A stretch of 7,790 nt of DNA. Origin: Clostridiales bacterium (GTDB taxonomy: Bacteria; Bacillota; Clostridia; Oscillospirales; Oscillospiraceae). Positions within the stretch are counted from its first letter, which is position 1, and the number at the start of each line of letters is the position of its first letter. The notes beneath the pieces were generated by a model. That model was not told where the DNA came from, ran no database searches, and saw only the letters and a program-made list of their open reading frames with translations. The stretch spans positions 1 through 7,790 of the forward strand of contig JAJQHP010000165.1 in assembly GCA_021199695.1 (NCBI GenBank), in the 5' to 3' direction. Below, in pieces: positions 1-5,760 of this stretch. A program made the position numbers and the translations under genes.

Positions 1-335
1 TCCCGGACCTTGGCGTCCAGCTCCGACTGCTTCGCCAGCAGCGCGTCCCGCTCCTGGGCCTCGGCGGTGACCTGGGCGGAGAGCTGGGCGATCTTCGCCT
101 CGTTCTCCTCTGCCAGGGCGGGATTTTTCTTGGCCTGGCCCTTGAGCATGCCGATCTGCTTGGAAATGTTGTTCCGGTTGGCCAGCAGGGCCTCGGCGGC
201 CTGCTTGGCCTCCAGGCTCTGGGCGTACAGGTCGATGACCTGGTCTACCAGGGGGAGCTTCTCCTCCTGGAACTTGTTTTTGATATTCTGCTTGACGATG
301 TCAGGGTTGTCCCGGACAAATTTGATATCCAGCAT
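1..335 (-). CDS. serS: Seryl-tRNA synthetase, N-terminal part (cut by window edge)
   Basis: Charges tRNA-Ser with serine in the cytoplasm. Only the first 111 codons are present. They begin MLDIKFVRDNPDIVK, the characteristic start of bacterial SerRS, and continue through the N-terminal tRNA-binding antiparallel coiled coil, which here is a long, charged, Ala/Glu/Lys-rich helical stretch from about residue 30 to the edge. The catalytic class II domain lies outside the window (family length is about 420-430 residues). The ATG at 335-333 is supported by AAGGAG at 351-346, 10 nt upstream. The gene begins only 31 nt after the parB stop, with no room for a T-box leader or a clear promoter. It is therefore probably the third gene of the parA-parB transcript. 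Nothing is broken in the visible part. Identity rests on the N-terminal sequence alone but is distinctive. Confidence 0.93.
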   Translation of the reverse strand, partial: MLDIKFVRDNPDIVKQNIKNKFQEEKLPLVDQVIDLYAQSLEAKQAAEALLANRNNISKQIGMLKGQAKKNPALAEENEAKIAQLSAQVTAEAQERDALLAKQSELDAKVR

Positions 336-366
336 AGGTGTCTGGCTCCTTCTTCTCTCTGGTGGG

Positions 367-1248
367 TTAGTTTCGTTTCGGGAGGCGGTGCAGCGCCTCC
401 AGCAGTTCGTTCAGGTCGTCCACGCCGTAGTATTCCAGCTCCAGACGGCCCTTCCGCTTGCCGGAGACGATCTTGACCCGGCGGCCCAGGCTGTCCTCCA
501 GCTCCCGGGCGGCAGCGGCGGAGTAGTCCACCTCCGGCACGACCGGATTTTTCGGCTCCTCCTGTCGGGCGGTACGGTTGAGCTGCCTGACCAGCTCCTC
601 CGTCTGACGGACGGAGAGCTGCCGCTGAGCCACCTTGTCTGCGGCTGCCTTCATCTCTCCCGGGTCGGACAGACCCAGCAGCGCCCGGGCGTGTCCGGCG
701 GAGAGGATGTCCGCCTCCACATACTCAGTTAATTCTTTGGGGAGTGCCAGCAGCCGGACGGCGTTGGCGATCGCCGGGCGGGATTTCCCCACCTGCCGGG
801 CCACCTCCTCCTGGGTCATGCCGTAGTCCTGGATCAGGGTCTGGTAGCCTCTGGCCTCCTCCATGGGGTTCAGGTCCTCCCGCTGGAGGTTCTCGATCAG
901 CCCCAGCTCCATGGCCTTCCGGTCGTCGGCCTCCAGGACGATGACCGGGACCTCCTCCAGCCCTGCCTCCCGGGCGGCCCGCCAGCGGCGTTCCCCGGAG
1001 ATGATCTGATAGTAGCCGGAGGCCATGAGCCGAACGTTGATGGGCTGCAAAATGCCGTGGAGCCGGACGGACTCCGTCAGGTCAGCCAGGCTTTCCTCGT
1101 TGAACTGCTTTCTGGGCTGGGCCTGATTGGGGCGGACCTTCTCGATGGGGAGAGTAGTGACCCCCTCCTGTTCCGGCTGGGAGGCCGCTTCGCCCAGAAG
1201 GGCGTCCAGGCCCCGGCCCAGACCGGAGGCCATCATTCGTTTTGCCAT
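367..1248 (-). CDS. parB: Chromosome partitioning protein ParB (Spo0J), parS-binding CTPase
   Basis: Loads at parS, uses CTP to slide as a clamp, stimulates ParA and recruits SMC. The product is 293 aa. The N-terminal ParA-contacting peptide has basic residues around [11 protein letters not shown] (residues 9-19). The N-terminal CTPase domain spans about 30-130, with GERRWR at 85-90 and ENLQRED at 119-125. The helix-turn-helix domain (about 140-215) contains [17 protein letters not shown], and a C-terminal dimerisation domain follows. In Caulobacter ParB numbering (offset 16) the specificity positions read R157/A163/A168/G185 (173/179/184/201). That is the parS-type set apart from Ala in place of Thr at 179. 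I chose the ATG at 1248 because it gives the canonical short N-terminus and has GAGGTG 12 nt upstream. A TTG at 1275 would add nine residues but has no good ribosome site. It follows parA by 35 nt. Confidence 0.95.
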   Translation of the reverse strand: MAKRMMASGLGRGLDALLGEAASQPEQEGVTTLPIEKVRPNQAQPRKQFNEESLADLTESVRLHGILQPINVRLMASGYYQIISGERRWRAAREAGLEEVPVIVLEADDRKAMELGLIENLQREDLNPMEEARGYQTLIQDYGMTQEEVARQVGKSRPAIANAVRLLALPKELTEYVEADILSAGHARALLGLSDPGEMKAAADKVAQRQLSVRQTEELVRQLNRTARQEEPKNPVVPEVDYSAAAARELEDSLGRRVKIVSGKRKGRLELEYYGVDDLNELLEALHRLPKRN

Positions 1249-1283
1249 AGGGGATCGGTTCACCTCGTATTTCAAATTACTCT

Positions 1284-2036
1284 TTACTCTGCAACAAATT
1301 CCTCCGCCAGCCGAAGGTAGGCCTGGGCGCCGGTGCTGTACTTATCGTAGGCCATTACCGGCATCCCGTGGCTGGGGGCCTCGGAGAGACGGACGTTTCT
1401 GGGAATCACAGTGGCGTAGACCTGCCCCGGGAAGTGCCGCTTGACCTCCTCCGCCACTTGGAGGGAGAGGTTGGTGCGGCCGTCGAACATGGTGAGCAGC
1501 ACGCCCTCCAGCTCGATCTTCCGGTTCAGCTTCCGCTTCACAATGCGGATGGTGGAGAGCAGGTCGCTGAGCCCCTCCAACGCATAATATTCACACTGGA
1601 CGGGGACCAGAACGCTGTCGGCGGCGCACAGTCCGTTCAGGGTCAGCAGCTCCAGAGAGGGAGGACAGTCGATGAAGATGTAGTCATAGTCCTCGCCCAA
1701 CGGCTCCAGAGCGTCCTTTAACAGCATTTCCCGCCGCTCCAGGCCGGTCATCTCAATGCCGGCCCCGGCCAGGGCCTTGTTGCTGGGGATGACGTCTCCC
1801 CATTGGGTGGAGACAATGGCCCGGCGCACATCCGCCCCGTCGATGAGCACATCGTAGATGTTGGGGGAGGCGGCGTTTTTATCCACTCCGAAGCCGGAGG
1901 TGGCGTTGGCCTGGGGGTCGAAGTCGCACAGGAGCACCCGCTTTCCCCTTTGCTGCAAGGCCGCAGCCAGATTGACGGCGGTGGTGGTCTTTCCCACGCC
2001 GCCCTTTTGGTTTGCCACAACAATGCGCCTTGCCAC
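1284..2036 (-). CDS. parA: Chromosome partitioning ATPase ParA (Soj)
   Basis: Walker-type ATPase that binds DNA non-specifically as an ATP dimer. With ParB it moves origins, and in Bacillota it also modulates DnaA. The product is 250 aa, normal for Soj (about 253). It shows the deviant Walker A KGGVGKTTT (residues 11-19, signature Lys11), Walker A' DFDPQANAT (38-46, catalytic Asp40) and Walker B FIDCPP (121-126, Asp123). The C-terminal part contains IPRNVRLSEAPSHG, a Soj-family signature. The start is GTG at 2036-2034, giving the canonical VARRIVVANQKGG opening, with AGGTGG 7 nt upstream. The same frame stays open for 120 codons upstream, to an ATG at 2396, but that stretch crosses the promoter and both parS sites, so it is not taken as coding. 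Promoter at 2121-2149; leader about 78 nt. First gene of parA-parB-serS. Confidence 0.95.
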   Translation of the reverse strand: MARRIVVANQKGGVGKTTTAVNLAAALQQRGKRVLLCDFDPQANATSGFGVDKNAASPNIYDVLIDGADVRRAIVSTQWGDVIPSNKALAGAGIEMTGLERREMLLKDALEPLGEDYDYIFIDCPPSLELLTLNGLCAADSVLVPVQCEYYALEGLSDLLSTIRIVKRKLNRKIELEGVLLTMFDGRTNLSLQVAEEVKRHFPGQVYATVIPRNVRLSEAPSHGMPVMAYDKYSTGAQAYLRLAEEFVAE

Positions 2037-2120
2037 CGTCTCACCACCTGACCGGAGGGGCAAAACGGCCTCCTCCGCTGACTTGAACGGCGTCTGTTCC
2101 AACTCCGCCCGTTGCTCCTT

Positions 2121-2149
2121 ATTATAGTATAGTTCCGACAAGTTTGCAA
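2121..2149 (-). promoter_or_regulatory. Sigma-A-type promoter of parA-parB-serS
   Basis: On the minus strand, -35 TTGCAA (2149-2144) and a perfect -10 TATAAT (2126-2121) are separated by exactly 17 nt. The start point would fall near 2114, giving a leader of about 78 nt. An AAGGAG at 2120-2115 lies between the -10 and the expected start point, so it is unlikely to serve as a ribosome site. The nearer parS site sits 46 bp upstream of the -35, which would allow ParB spreading to affect this promoter. Confidence 0.8.
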
Positions 2150-2195
2150 CGGGGACGGCGGATATTTCGCCCAAATTTCTTTCGGCGTCTAAATT

Positions 2196-2211
2196 TGTTT
2201 CACGTGAAACA
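2196..2211. promoter_or_regulatory. parS: parS site 1 (promoter-proximal)
   Basis: TGTTTCACGTGAAACA is a perfect 16-bp palindrome matching the bacterial parS consensus bound by ParB/Spo0J. It lies 46 bp upstream of the parA -35 element. Directly beside it, separated by one base, is a Noc-site-like half (2213-2221). Confidence 0.96.
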
Positions 2212-2282
2212 TCCGGGAAATCGGAAGCGGGGGAGGTATCCCGAATGACTGCCCTTTTGCGTACGGCGCAGGAAATTTGAAG

Positions 2283-2298
2283 TGTTTCACGTGAAACA
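2283..2298. promoter_or_regulatory. parS: parS site 2 (noc-proximal)
   Basis: A second, identical TGTTTCACGTGAAACA palindrome lies 87 bp centre to centre from site 1. Both copies read GTTTCACGTGAAACA in the frame open upstream of parA, which is why that frame encodes VSRET twice; this is a consequence of the sites, not a protein repeat. Two sites in one intergenic region make this a likely ParB loading zone. Confidence 0.96.
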
Positions 2299-2397
2299 GT
2301 CACCCGGAACCGCCGCCCCGCCAGAGCGCGGATCATCCGCCGTCCCAGAGCATACGCCCGCCGGAGGGCAGTCAGCCGGAAGGAGAGGGTGAGCATA

Positions 2398-3279
2398 TCA
2401 TTTGGGGGAGACCTTGGGAATGACGATGGTCAATGTAATGGCGTCGTCGCTCTCCTCCCGGCCGCAGGAGGCGGAGATGCCGGAACGCTTCATCACATCC
2501 ATGCTGTGGTCGATGGTGTTGAGAAACAGCCGGATGTCCCGCACCAGCAGAACAGGCTTGCGCCTGCGGACGGGCCGCTTCTCTGGCGGGACATCAGGTG
2601 GCTCCGGCTCCTGGGCAGGGGCAGACGGTTCCGGGAGTGATGGCTGGAGCATTCGCTCCACCAGCTCCTCCGTTTTGGAGACGGTGAGCTTCTGGTCGAT
2701 GACCGCCTCCAGCACCGGCCCCTGGAGCTCCTGGGGCAGACGGAGCAGCGCCCGGCCATGGCGCTCCGTCAGCCCGTTCCGTCGGAGGGCCTCCAGCACC
2801 GGAACGGACAGCCGCAGCAGGCGGAGCTTGTTGGCTACAGCGGACTGGCTTTTGCCAATTTTCCGGGCGGCCTCCTCCTGACTGAGGTGGTAGGTGGAGA
2901 TGAGCTGCTCCAGGGCCAGGGCCTCGTCCACAAAGTCCAGGTCACGCCGCTGGAGGTTCTCAATGAGGGCCAGCAGGGAGGACTCCATATCATCCGCCCG
3001 GAGGAGAATACAGGGGACGGTGTCCAGGTTGGCCATCCGGGCCGCCCGGAGCCGTCGCTCCCCGGAGATCAGCTCATAGCTCCGGTCCTCCAGCCGCCGG
3101 ACGGTGAGGGGTTGGAGAATACCGTGCTCCTGAATGGAGACGGACAGCTCCTCCAGCCCCTTGACGGAAAAGACCGTCCGGGGCTGGTTGGGGTTAGGGT
3201 GGATCTCCCACACCGGGAGATAAAGGATGCGGCCGCTGTCGAAGGGGCCCCGTTTTCGCGTCAAAGCCATATTTCCCAT
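2398..3279 (-). CDS. noc: Nucleoid occlusion protein Noc (ParB paralogue)
   Basis: ParB-family CTPase that in Bacillus binds NBS sites and blocks division over the nucleoid. The product is 293 aa. The CTPase domain (about 18-115) carries GERRLR at 73-78 and ENLQRRD at 107-113. The helix-turn-helix domain (about 125-200) contains GKSQSAVANKLRLLRL. A Pro/Glu-rich linker covers about 211-235. A Noc-type C-terminal domain opens RDIRLFLNTIDHSM and ends LTIVIPK, closely resembling Bacillus Noc. The specificity positions read Q145/K151/R156/R173 (Caulobacter 173/179/184/201, offset 28), the NBS pattern with Arg for Lys at 184. The ATG at 3279 is preferred because AAAGG lies 6 nt upstream; GTG at 3282 and ATG at 3270 are alternatives. 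The N-terminus is only about 17 residues before the core and shows no obvious membrane-targeting amphipathic helix. It follows the terminator at 3404-3437, so it should have its own promoter in 3280-3403, but I found no convincing one. Confidence 0.88.
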   Translation of the reverse strand: MGNMALTRKRGPFDSGRILYLPVWEIHPNPNQPRTVFSVKGLEELSVSIQEHGILQPLTVRRLEDRSYELISGERRLRAARMANLDTVPCILLRADDMESSLLALIENLQRRDLDFVDEALALEQLISTYHLSQEEAARKIGKSQSAVANKLRLLRLSVPVLEALRRNGLTERHGRALLRLPQELQGPVLEAVIDQKLTVSKTEELVERMLQPSLPEPSAPAQEPEPPDVPPEKRPVRRRKPVLLVRDIRLFLNTIDHSMDVMKRSGISASCGREESDDAITLTIVIPKVSPK

Positions 3280-3403
3280 CACGAACCTTTCTTTTGAGAG
3301 AATACTACCCAGAGGATAACAGGTTCCCGGAGCAAAAGCGTGAGAAGCGCGTCGATGGGAAAAGTTTATGGAAATGGTAAAAATGACGGAAAATTAGCAC
3401 CAA

Positions 3404-3437
3404 AATAGAAAAATCTCCCTTCCAAGAGGAAGGGAGA
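3404..3437 (-). terminator. Intrinsic terminator of the DnaD-loader operon
   Basis: A perfect 10-bp stem (3428-3437 with 3414-3423) closes a 4-nt loop. Read on the minus strand it is followed by TTTTTCTATTTTG, a good U-run. It starts 26 bp after the loader stop codon. The plus-strand side lacks a T-run, so it acts in one direction. It separates the primosomal operon from noc. Confidence 0.92.
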
Positions 3438-3463
3438 GAAGAAACGGGAAACGGACGGAGAGC

Positions 3464-4456
3464 TTACCGGCGTTCCTTCTTCTGCCGACGGATGTCCTCG
3501 CCGTAGAAGGAGACCTTGAGGTATTCCCCCGCCAGCCGGGAGTACACCTGGGGACTGTACCGGTGGCCCACATCGTCCAGCGAGAGGTTGGAGGAGATGA
3601 CGGTCCGTTTGTCTCCCAGCAGCCGGGCGTTCACCAGCTGATAGAGGGAGGCCTGGGTCATGGGGGAGCTCATCTCGCTGCCCAAATCGTCCAAAATCAT
3701 CAGGTCACAGGAGAGATAGCGGTCCACGTCTGCCCCGGCCTGGCTGTCCCGGTTGAACCGCTGGGCCTCGAATCGGTTGAACACGTTGACGGCGGAGTCG
3801 TAGACCACACTGTAGCCCTTCTCGCTGACCACCCGTGCGATGGAGGCGGAGAGAAAGGTCTTGCCCAGACCGGGGGCTCCGGTGAGAAAAAGATTTTTCA
3901 CGCTGTTGCGTCCGAACTTGTCCGCGAAGGTGAAGCAGATGTCCAGGGCAAACTCCATGGCGCTCCGGGGCGAGCTGCCAATGGTGGCGTCGTAGAGGGG
4001 TGAGTAGTAGTTCAGATCAAAGGTGTCGAAGGACTGGTCGCCCAGATTCAGCATGGAGGAGAGCTGTTTGATCTGCTCCTGCCCGCAGAGGGTGCGGAGA
4101 CACTGGCACATCTCCGAGCCCCGCCAGCCCCGGTCGCCGCACAGGGGGCACAGGGGCTGATAGGTCAGGGCGTCCTCCGGGTAGCCGTACTTGGACAGCA
4201 GCTCCCGCCGCTCCTGCTGGAGGTAGAGATTCTGCTCCTTGGCCCGGGCCAGGGCGGGAGTCGGATCGACCCCCTTTTGCAGGGCGGTCTGAGCGGCAGT
4301 GCGGATGGTCTGGCTGAGCTGACGGTCGATCTCCCGGAGCCGGGGCGCCCGGGTATAGATCTGCTGCCGTCTGCGCTCAAAGGAGCTGCGGTTGCGCCGG
4401 GCCTGCTCATTGAGCTCCTCGGTGGCGGCGCGGATAACGGAGCCTTCGTAGGGCAT
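3464..4456 (-). CDS. DnaC/DnaI-like AAA+ helicase loader
   Basis: Likely loads the replicative helicase onto DNA with the upstream DnaD-type protein. The product is 330 aa, close to Bacillus DnaI (311). A charged helical N-terminus (about 1-90) leads to a cysteine cluster, CPLC at 103-106 and CQC at 117-119 (C-x2-C-x10-C-x-C), a probable zinc site like that in the DnaI N-terminal domain. The AAA+ core has Walker A GAPGLGKT (193-200), Walker B LMILDDLG (252-259), sensor-1 SSN (288-290) and a candidate arginine finger R307 in SRLAG. The ATG at 4456 has an excellent AGGGAGGTG ribosome site (4470-4462). It lies 57 nt downstream of the DnaD-domain gene in an A/T-rich gap with no terminator, so the two are probably one transcript. 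IstB-type transposition helpers share the core, but no transposase is near and the N-terminal zinc domain fits a loader. Confidence 0.88.
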   Translation of the reverse strand: MPYEGSVIRAATEELNEQARRNRSSFERRRQQIYTRAPRLREIDRQLSQTIRTAAQTALQKGVDPTPALARAKEQNLYLQQERRELLSKYGYPEDALTYQPLCPLCGDRGWRGSEMCQCLRTLCGQEQIKQLSSMLNLGDQSFDTFDLNYYSPLYDATIGSSPRSAMEFALDICFTFADKFGRNSVKNLFLTGAPGLGKTFLSASIARVVSEKGYSVVYDSAVNVFNRFEAQRFNRDSQAGADVDRYLSCDLMILDDLGSEMSSPMTQASLYQLVNARLLGDKRTVISSNLSLDDVGHRYSPQVYSRLAGEYLKVSFYGEDIRRQKKERR

Positions 4457-4513
4457 GGAAACACCTCCCTCATATAATCAAATAAGTTATGTATAAAGAT
4501 AGAAAAAGAACCG

Positions 4514-5500
4514 TTAATTTTCCTCTTTCATTTGAGCCAGCGCCCGCTGCATCTCGGCTATGCTCTGGCGGTTCTCCTTTTCCAGGGTCTTCTGATCCTT
4601 GGGGGGCGCGTTGCGCTGATAGGGGCGGGCATTGCCGGGTTTGCTCTCCGGCTTGCGCTCGCTCCTGACCTCCTCCGGGGAGTGAAGCCCCTTCTCGTGC
4701 CAGCGCCGGAGAATGGCGTTGCAGTACCGCCAGTCCATCCGGCCCAGGCCGGTGACTGTGATATCGTAGGCCACCGCCACCGACTCCGGCGGAAAGCGCC
4801 AGTCCAGCCACTGGGCGAGATACCGCTGTTCGCTCTGGGAGGGCTTCCGCCCGTAGATGCCCAGGGCGGAGAGAATGGCTCCCTCCTGGGATTCCCGCAG
4901 ATCGCAGCTCTTGATGTACTCGTCGGCGGCCTCCAACGTGTCGTAGCCCCGCTCCTTCCACTGGTAGCCCACCCGACGGACGTAGGCCATGGAGAGATTT
5001 TTCCCCGGCCCATACTTCCGCTTGTTTTTGCCGTCCAGCCAGTTGATGAGCATGAGCAGCACCTCCGGCGGGAGGCCCACATGGTCGTACAGCTCCAGCA
5101 AGATGGCAGTGTTGGAGCTGCTGAGCTTCCGGCCCAGCATCTTCTCCGTCTCCTGGAGCAGGGTGGAAAACTGGCTGTCCTGGTCCTGCAGCTCCTCCAC
5201 GATGTCGGCGGCGGAGTACTCCGGGGCCTGCTCCGGCTTGGGGACTGGCTCCTCCACCTGGGGCAGGGCAATTCCGGAGACCAGCCCCACCTCCTGGAGC
5301 TGGGCCATGGCGGTGTCCAGCTGACTACGGCTCCAATGGAGGGCGGCGCCCGCCCGACTGGGGTCATATTCCCCAAGATTTCTGGCCAGATAAAGGTATA
5401 GAAGGGCCGCGTCCCCGCTGCCCAGCCGGATCAGCCGGTCAGCCGTGCCGCCGTCGATGGCGACGGCGGATTGATTCAGTTGAATGCGCTGCATCGCCAT
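4514..5500 (-). CDS. DnaD/DnaB-type primosomal protein with tandem DDBH2 domains
   Basis: Primosomal initiation or restart protein expected to remodel DNA and help the loader deposit helicase. The product is 328 aa. Residues about 15-80 look like a winged helix (RLGSGDAALLYLYLARN, then a helical segment ending QEVGLVSG). An acidic, Pro-rich linker follows (80-108). Two DnaD C-terminal (DDBH2) repeats are then visible: about 110-183 with Y173-x3-V-x3-W181, and about 207-270 with Y259-x3-I-x3-W267, the YxxxIxxxW signature. GRKLSSSN (123-130) and GRKPSQSE (217-224) align between copies. The C-terminus (275-328) is charged and probably disordered, ending in a short helix. The ATG at 5500 has AGGAGG 8 nt upstream. 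Two DDBH2 copies resemble Bacillus DnaB more than DnaD, so the exact name is left open. First gene of the operon with the loader. Confidence 0.87.
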   Translation of the reverse strand: MAMQRIQLNQSAVAIDGGTADRLIRLGSGDAALLYLYLARNLGEYDPSRAGAALHWSRSQLDTAMAQLQEVGLVSGIALPQVEEPVPKPEQAPEYSAADIVEELQDQDSQFSTLLQETEKMLGRKLSSSNTAILLELYDHVGLPPEVLLMLINWLDGKNKRKYGPGKNLSMAYVRRVGYQWKERGYDTLEAADEYIKSCDLRESQEGAILSALGIYGRKPSQSEQRYLAQWLDWRFPPESVAVAYDITVTGLGRMDWRYCNAILRRWHEKGLHSPEEVRSERKPESKPGNARPYQRNAPPKDQKTLEKENRQSIAEMQRALAQMKEEN

Positions 5501-5521
5501 AGGGAGGGCCTCCTGTTGTCA

Positions 5522-5547
5522 GTGGGGGACAGACCCACGGCCTGTCC
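5522..5547 (-). promoter_or_regulatory. Alternative hairpins in the leader of the DnaD-loader operon
   Basis: In the mRNA, GGACAG (5547-5542) can pair with CTGTCC (5532-5527), and GTGGG (5538-5534) can pair with CCCAC (5526-5522). The segments interleave, and there are no linker bases for a pseudoknot, so the two stems should exclude each other. They lie between the promoter and the AGGAGG ribosome site at 5514-5509. A regulatory role is only inferred; no U-run or known riboswitch core is present. Confidence 0.35.
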
Positions 5548-5556
5548 GTCTCTCCT

Positions 5557-5585
5557 ATTTTACAACAAAAACCGCCCGGCGTAAA
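5557..5585 (-). promoter_or_regulatory. Promoter of the DnaD-loader operon
   Basis: On the minus strand, -35 TTTACG (5585-5580, 4 of 6) and -10 TAAAAT (5562-5557, 5 of 6) lie 17 nt apart. Expected transcription start is about 5550, leaving a leader near 50 nt with the AGGAGG site at its end. Confidence 0.55.
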
Positions 5586-5714
5586 TGAGAAATTGAGGGA
5601 AAAGGGGACCGGCGCAAATCAGCAGAGAGGTGCAGTAAGCGCAGTCAACAGGCAGCAGATTTCCGGCAAATACTCCAGAAATCCCCCATCACTCTTTCAG
5701 TCTGCTTCAATTCG

Positions 5715-5723
5715 TGCTACAAT
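5715..5723 (+). promoter_or_regulatory. Extended -10 promoter of the acetyltransferase gene
   Basis: TGCTACAAT matches an extended -10 (TG at 5715-5716, one base, then TACAAT at 5718-5723). No good -35 is visible at 17 or 18 nt, which is usual for extended -10 promoters. The start point near 5730 gives a leader of about 30 nt. The promoter is divergent from that of the DnaD-loader operon, about 130 bp away; the stretch between them shows no gene. Confidence 0.55.
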
Positions 5724-5760
5724 ACACCCAAAGCGAAACAAAAGAAAAAGGAGCTGCCCT

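Larger units (their letters stand above)
2037..2397. other. noc-parA intergenic region with parS pair and promoter
   Basis: This 361-bp gap holds two perfect parS palindromes, the parA promoter and the parA leader. The part from about 2115 to 2280 is visibly richer in A/T than the neighbouring genes. AAATTT occurs three times (2173-2178, 2191-2196, 2273-2278), the last two just beside the parS copies on the same side. The noc-proximal 100 bases keep GC-rich third positions in the parA frame and look codon-like, but no ribosome site precedes the ATG at 2396. I saw no intrinsic terminator (no hairpin followed by T-run) after noc, so noc transcription may run into parA. Confidence 0.75.

Noticed and set aside
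1249..1275. Longer ParB start at a TTG (1275)
   Set aside because: Weak ribosome site and unusual extra residues; the ATG at 1248 matches the family N-terminus.
3283..3403. Promoter or DnaA boxes in the A/T-rich spacer upstream of noc
   Set aside because: A promoter is expected, but no -35/-10 pair with good spacing was found; the TTATCC-like stretch near 3313-3320 does not complete a TTATCCACA box and has no neighbours.
3464..4456. AAA+ gene as an IstB transposition helper
   Set aside because: No transposase, inverted repeats or target duplications nearby; the cysteine cluster and pairing with a DnaD-family gene fit a helicase loader.
4532..5401. Plus-strand open frame of 289 codons opposite the DnaD-domain gene
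   Set aside because: Antisense shadow of a gene with clear domains and a good ribosome site; Leu/Gly/Val/His-rich low-information product.
5659..5671. ATTTCCGGCAAAT, resembling a Noc binding site
   Set aside because: One base short of the 14-bp consensus with a changed centre; similar partial matches occur at 1422-1435 and 3322-3335, so it looks like chance.
5593..5760. 56-residue N-terminal extension of the acetyltransferase from a TTG at 5593
   Set aside because: No ribosome site there, it crosses the extended -10 promoter, and the family start is at the ATG at 5761 with a good ribosome site.
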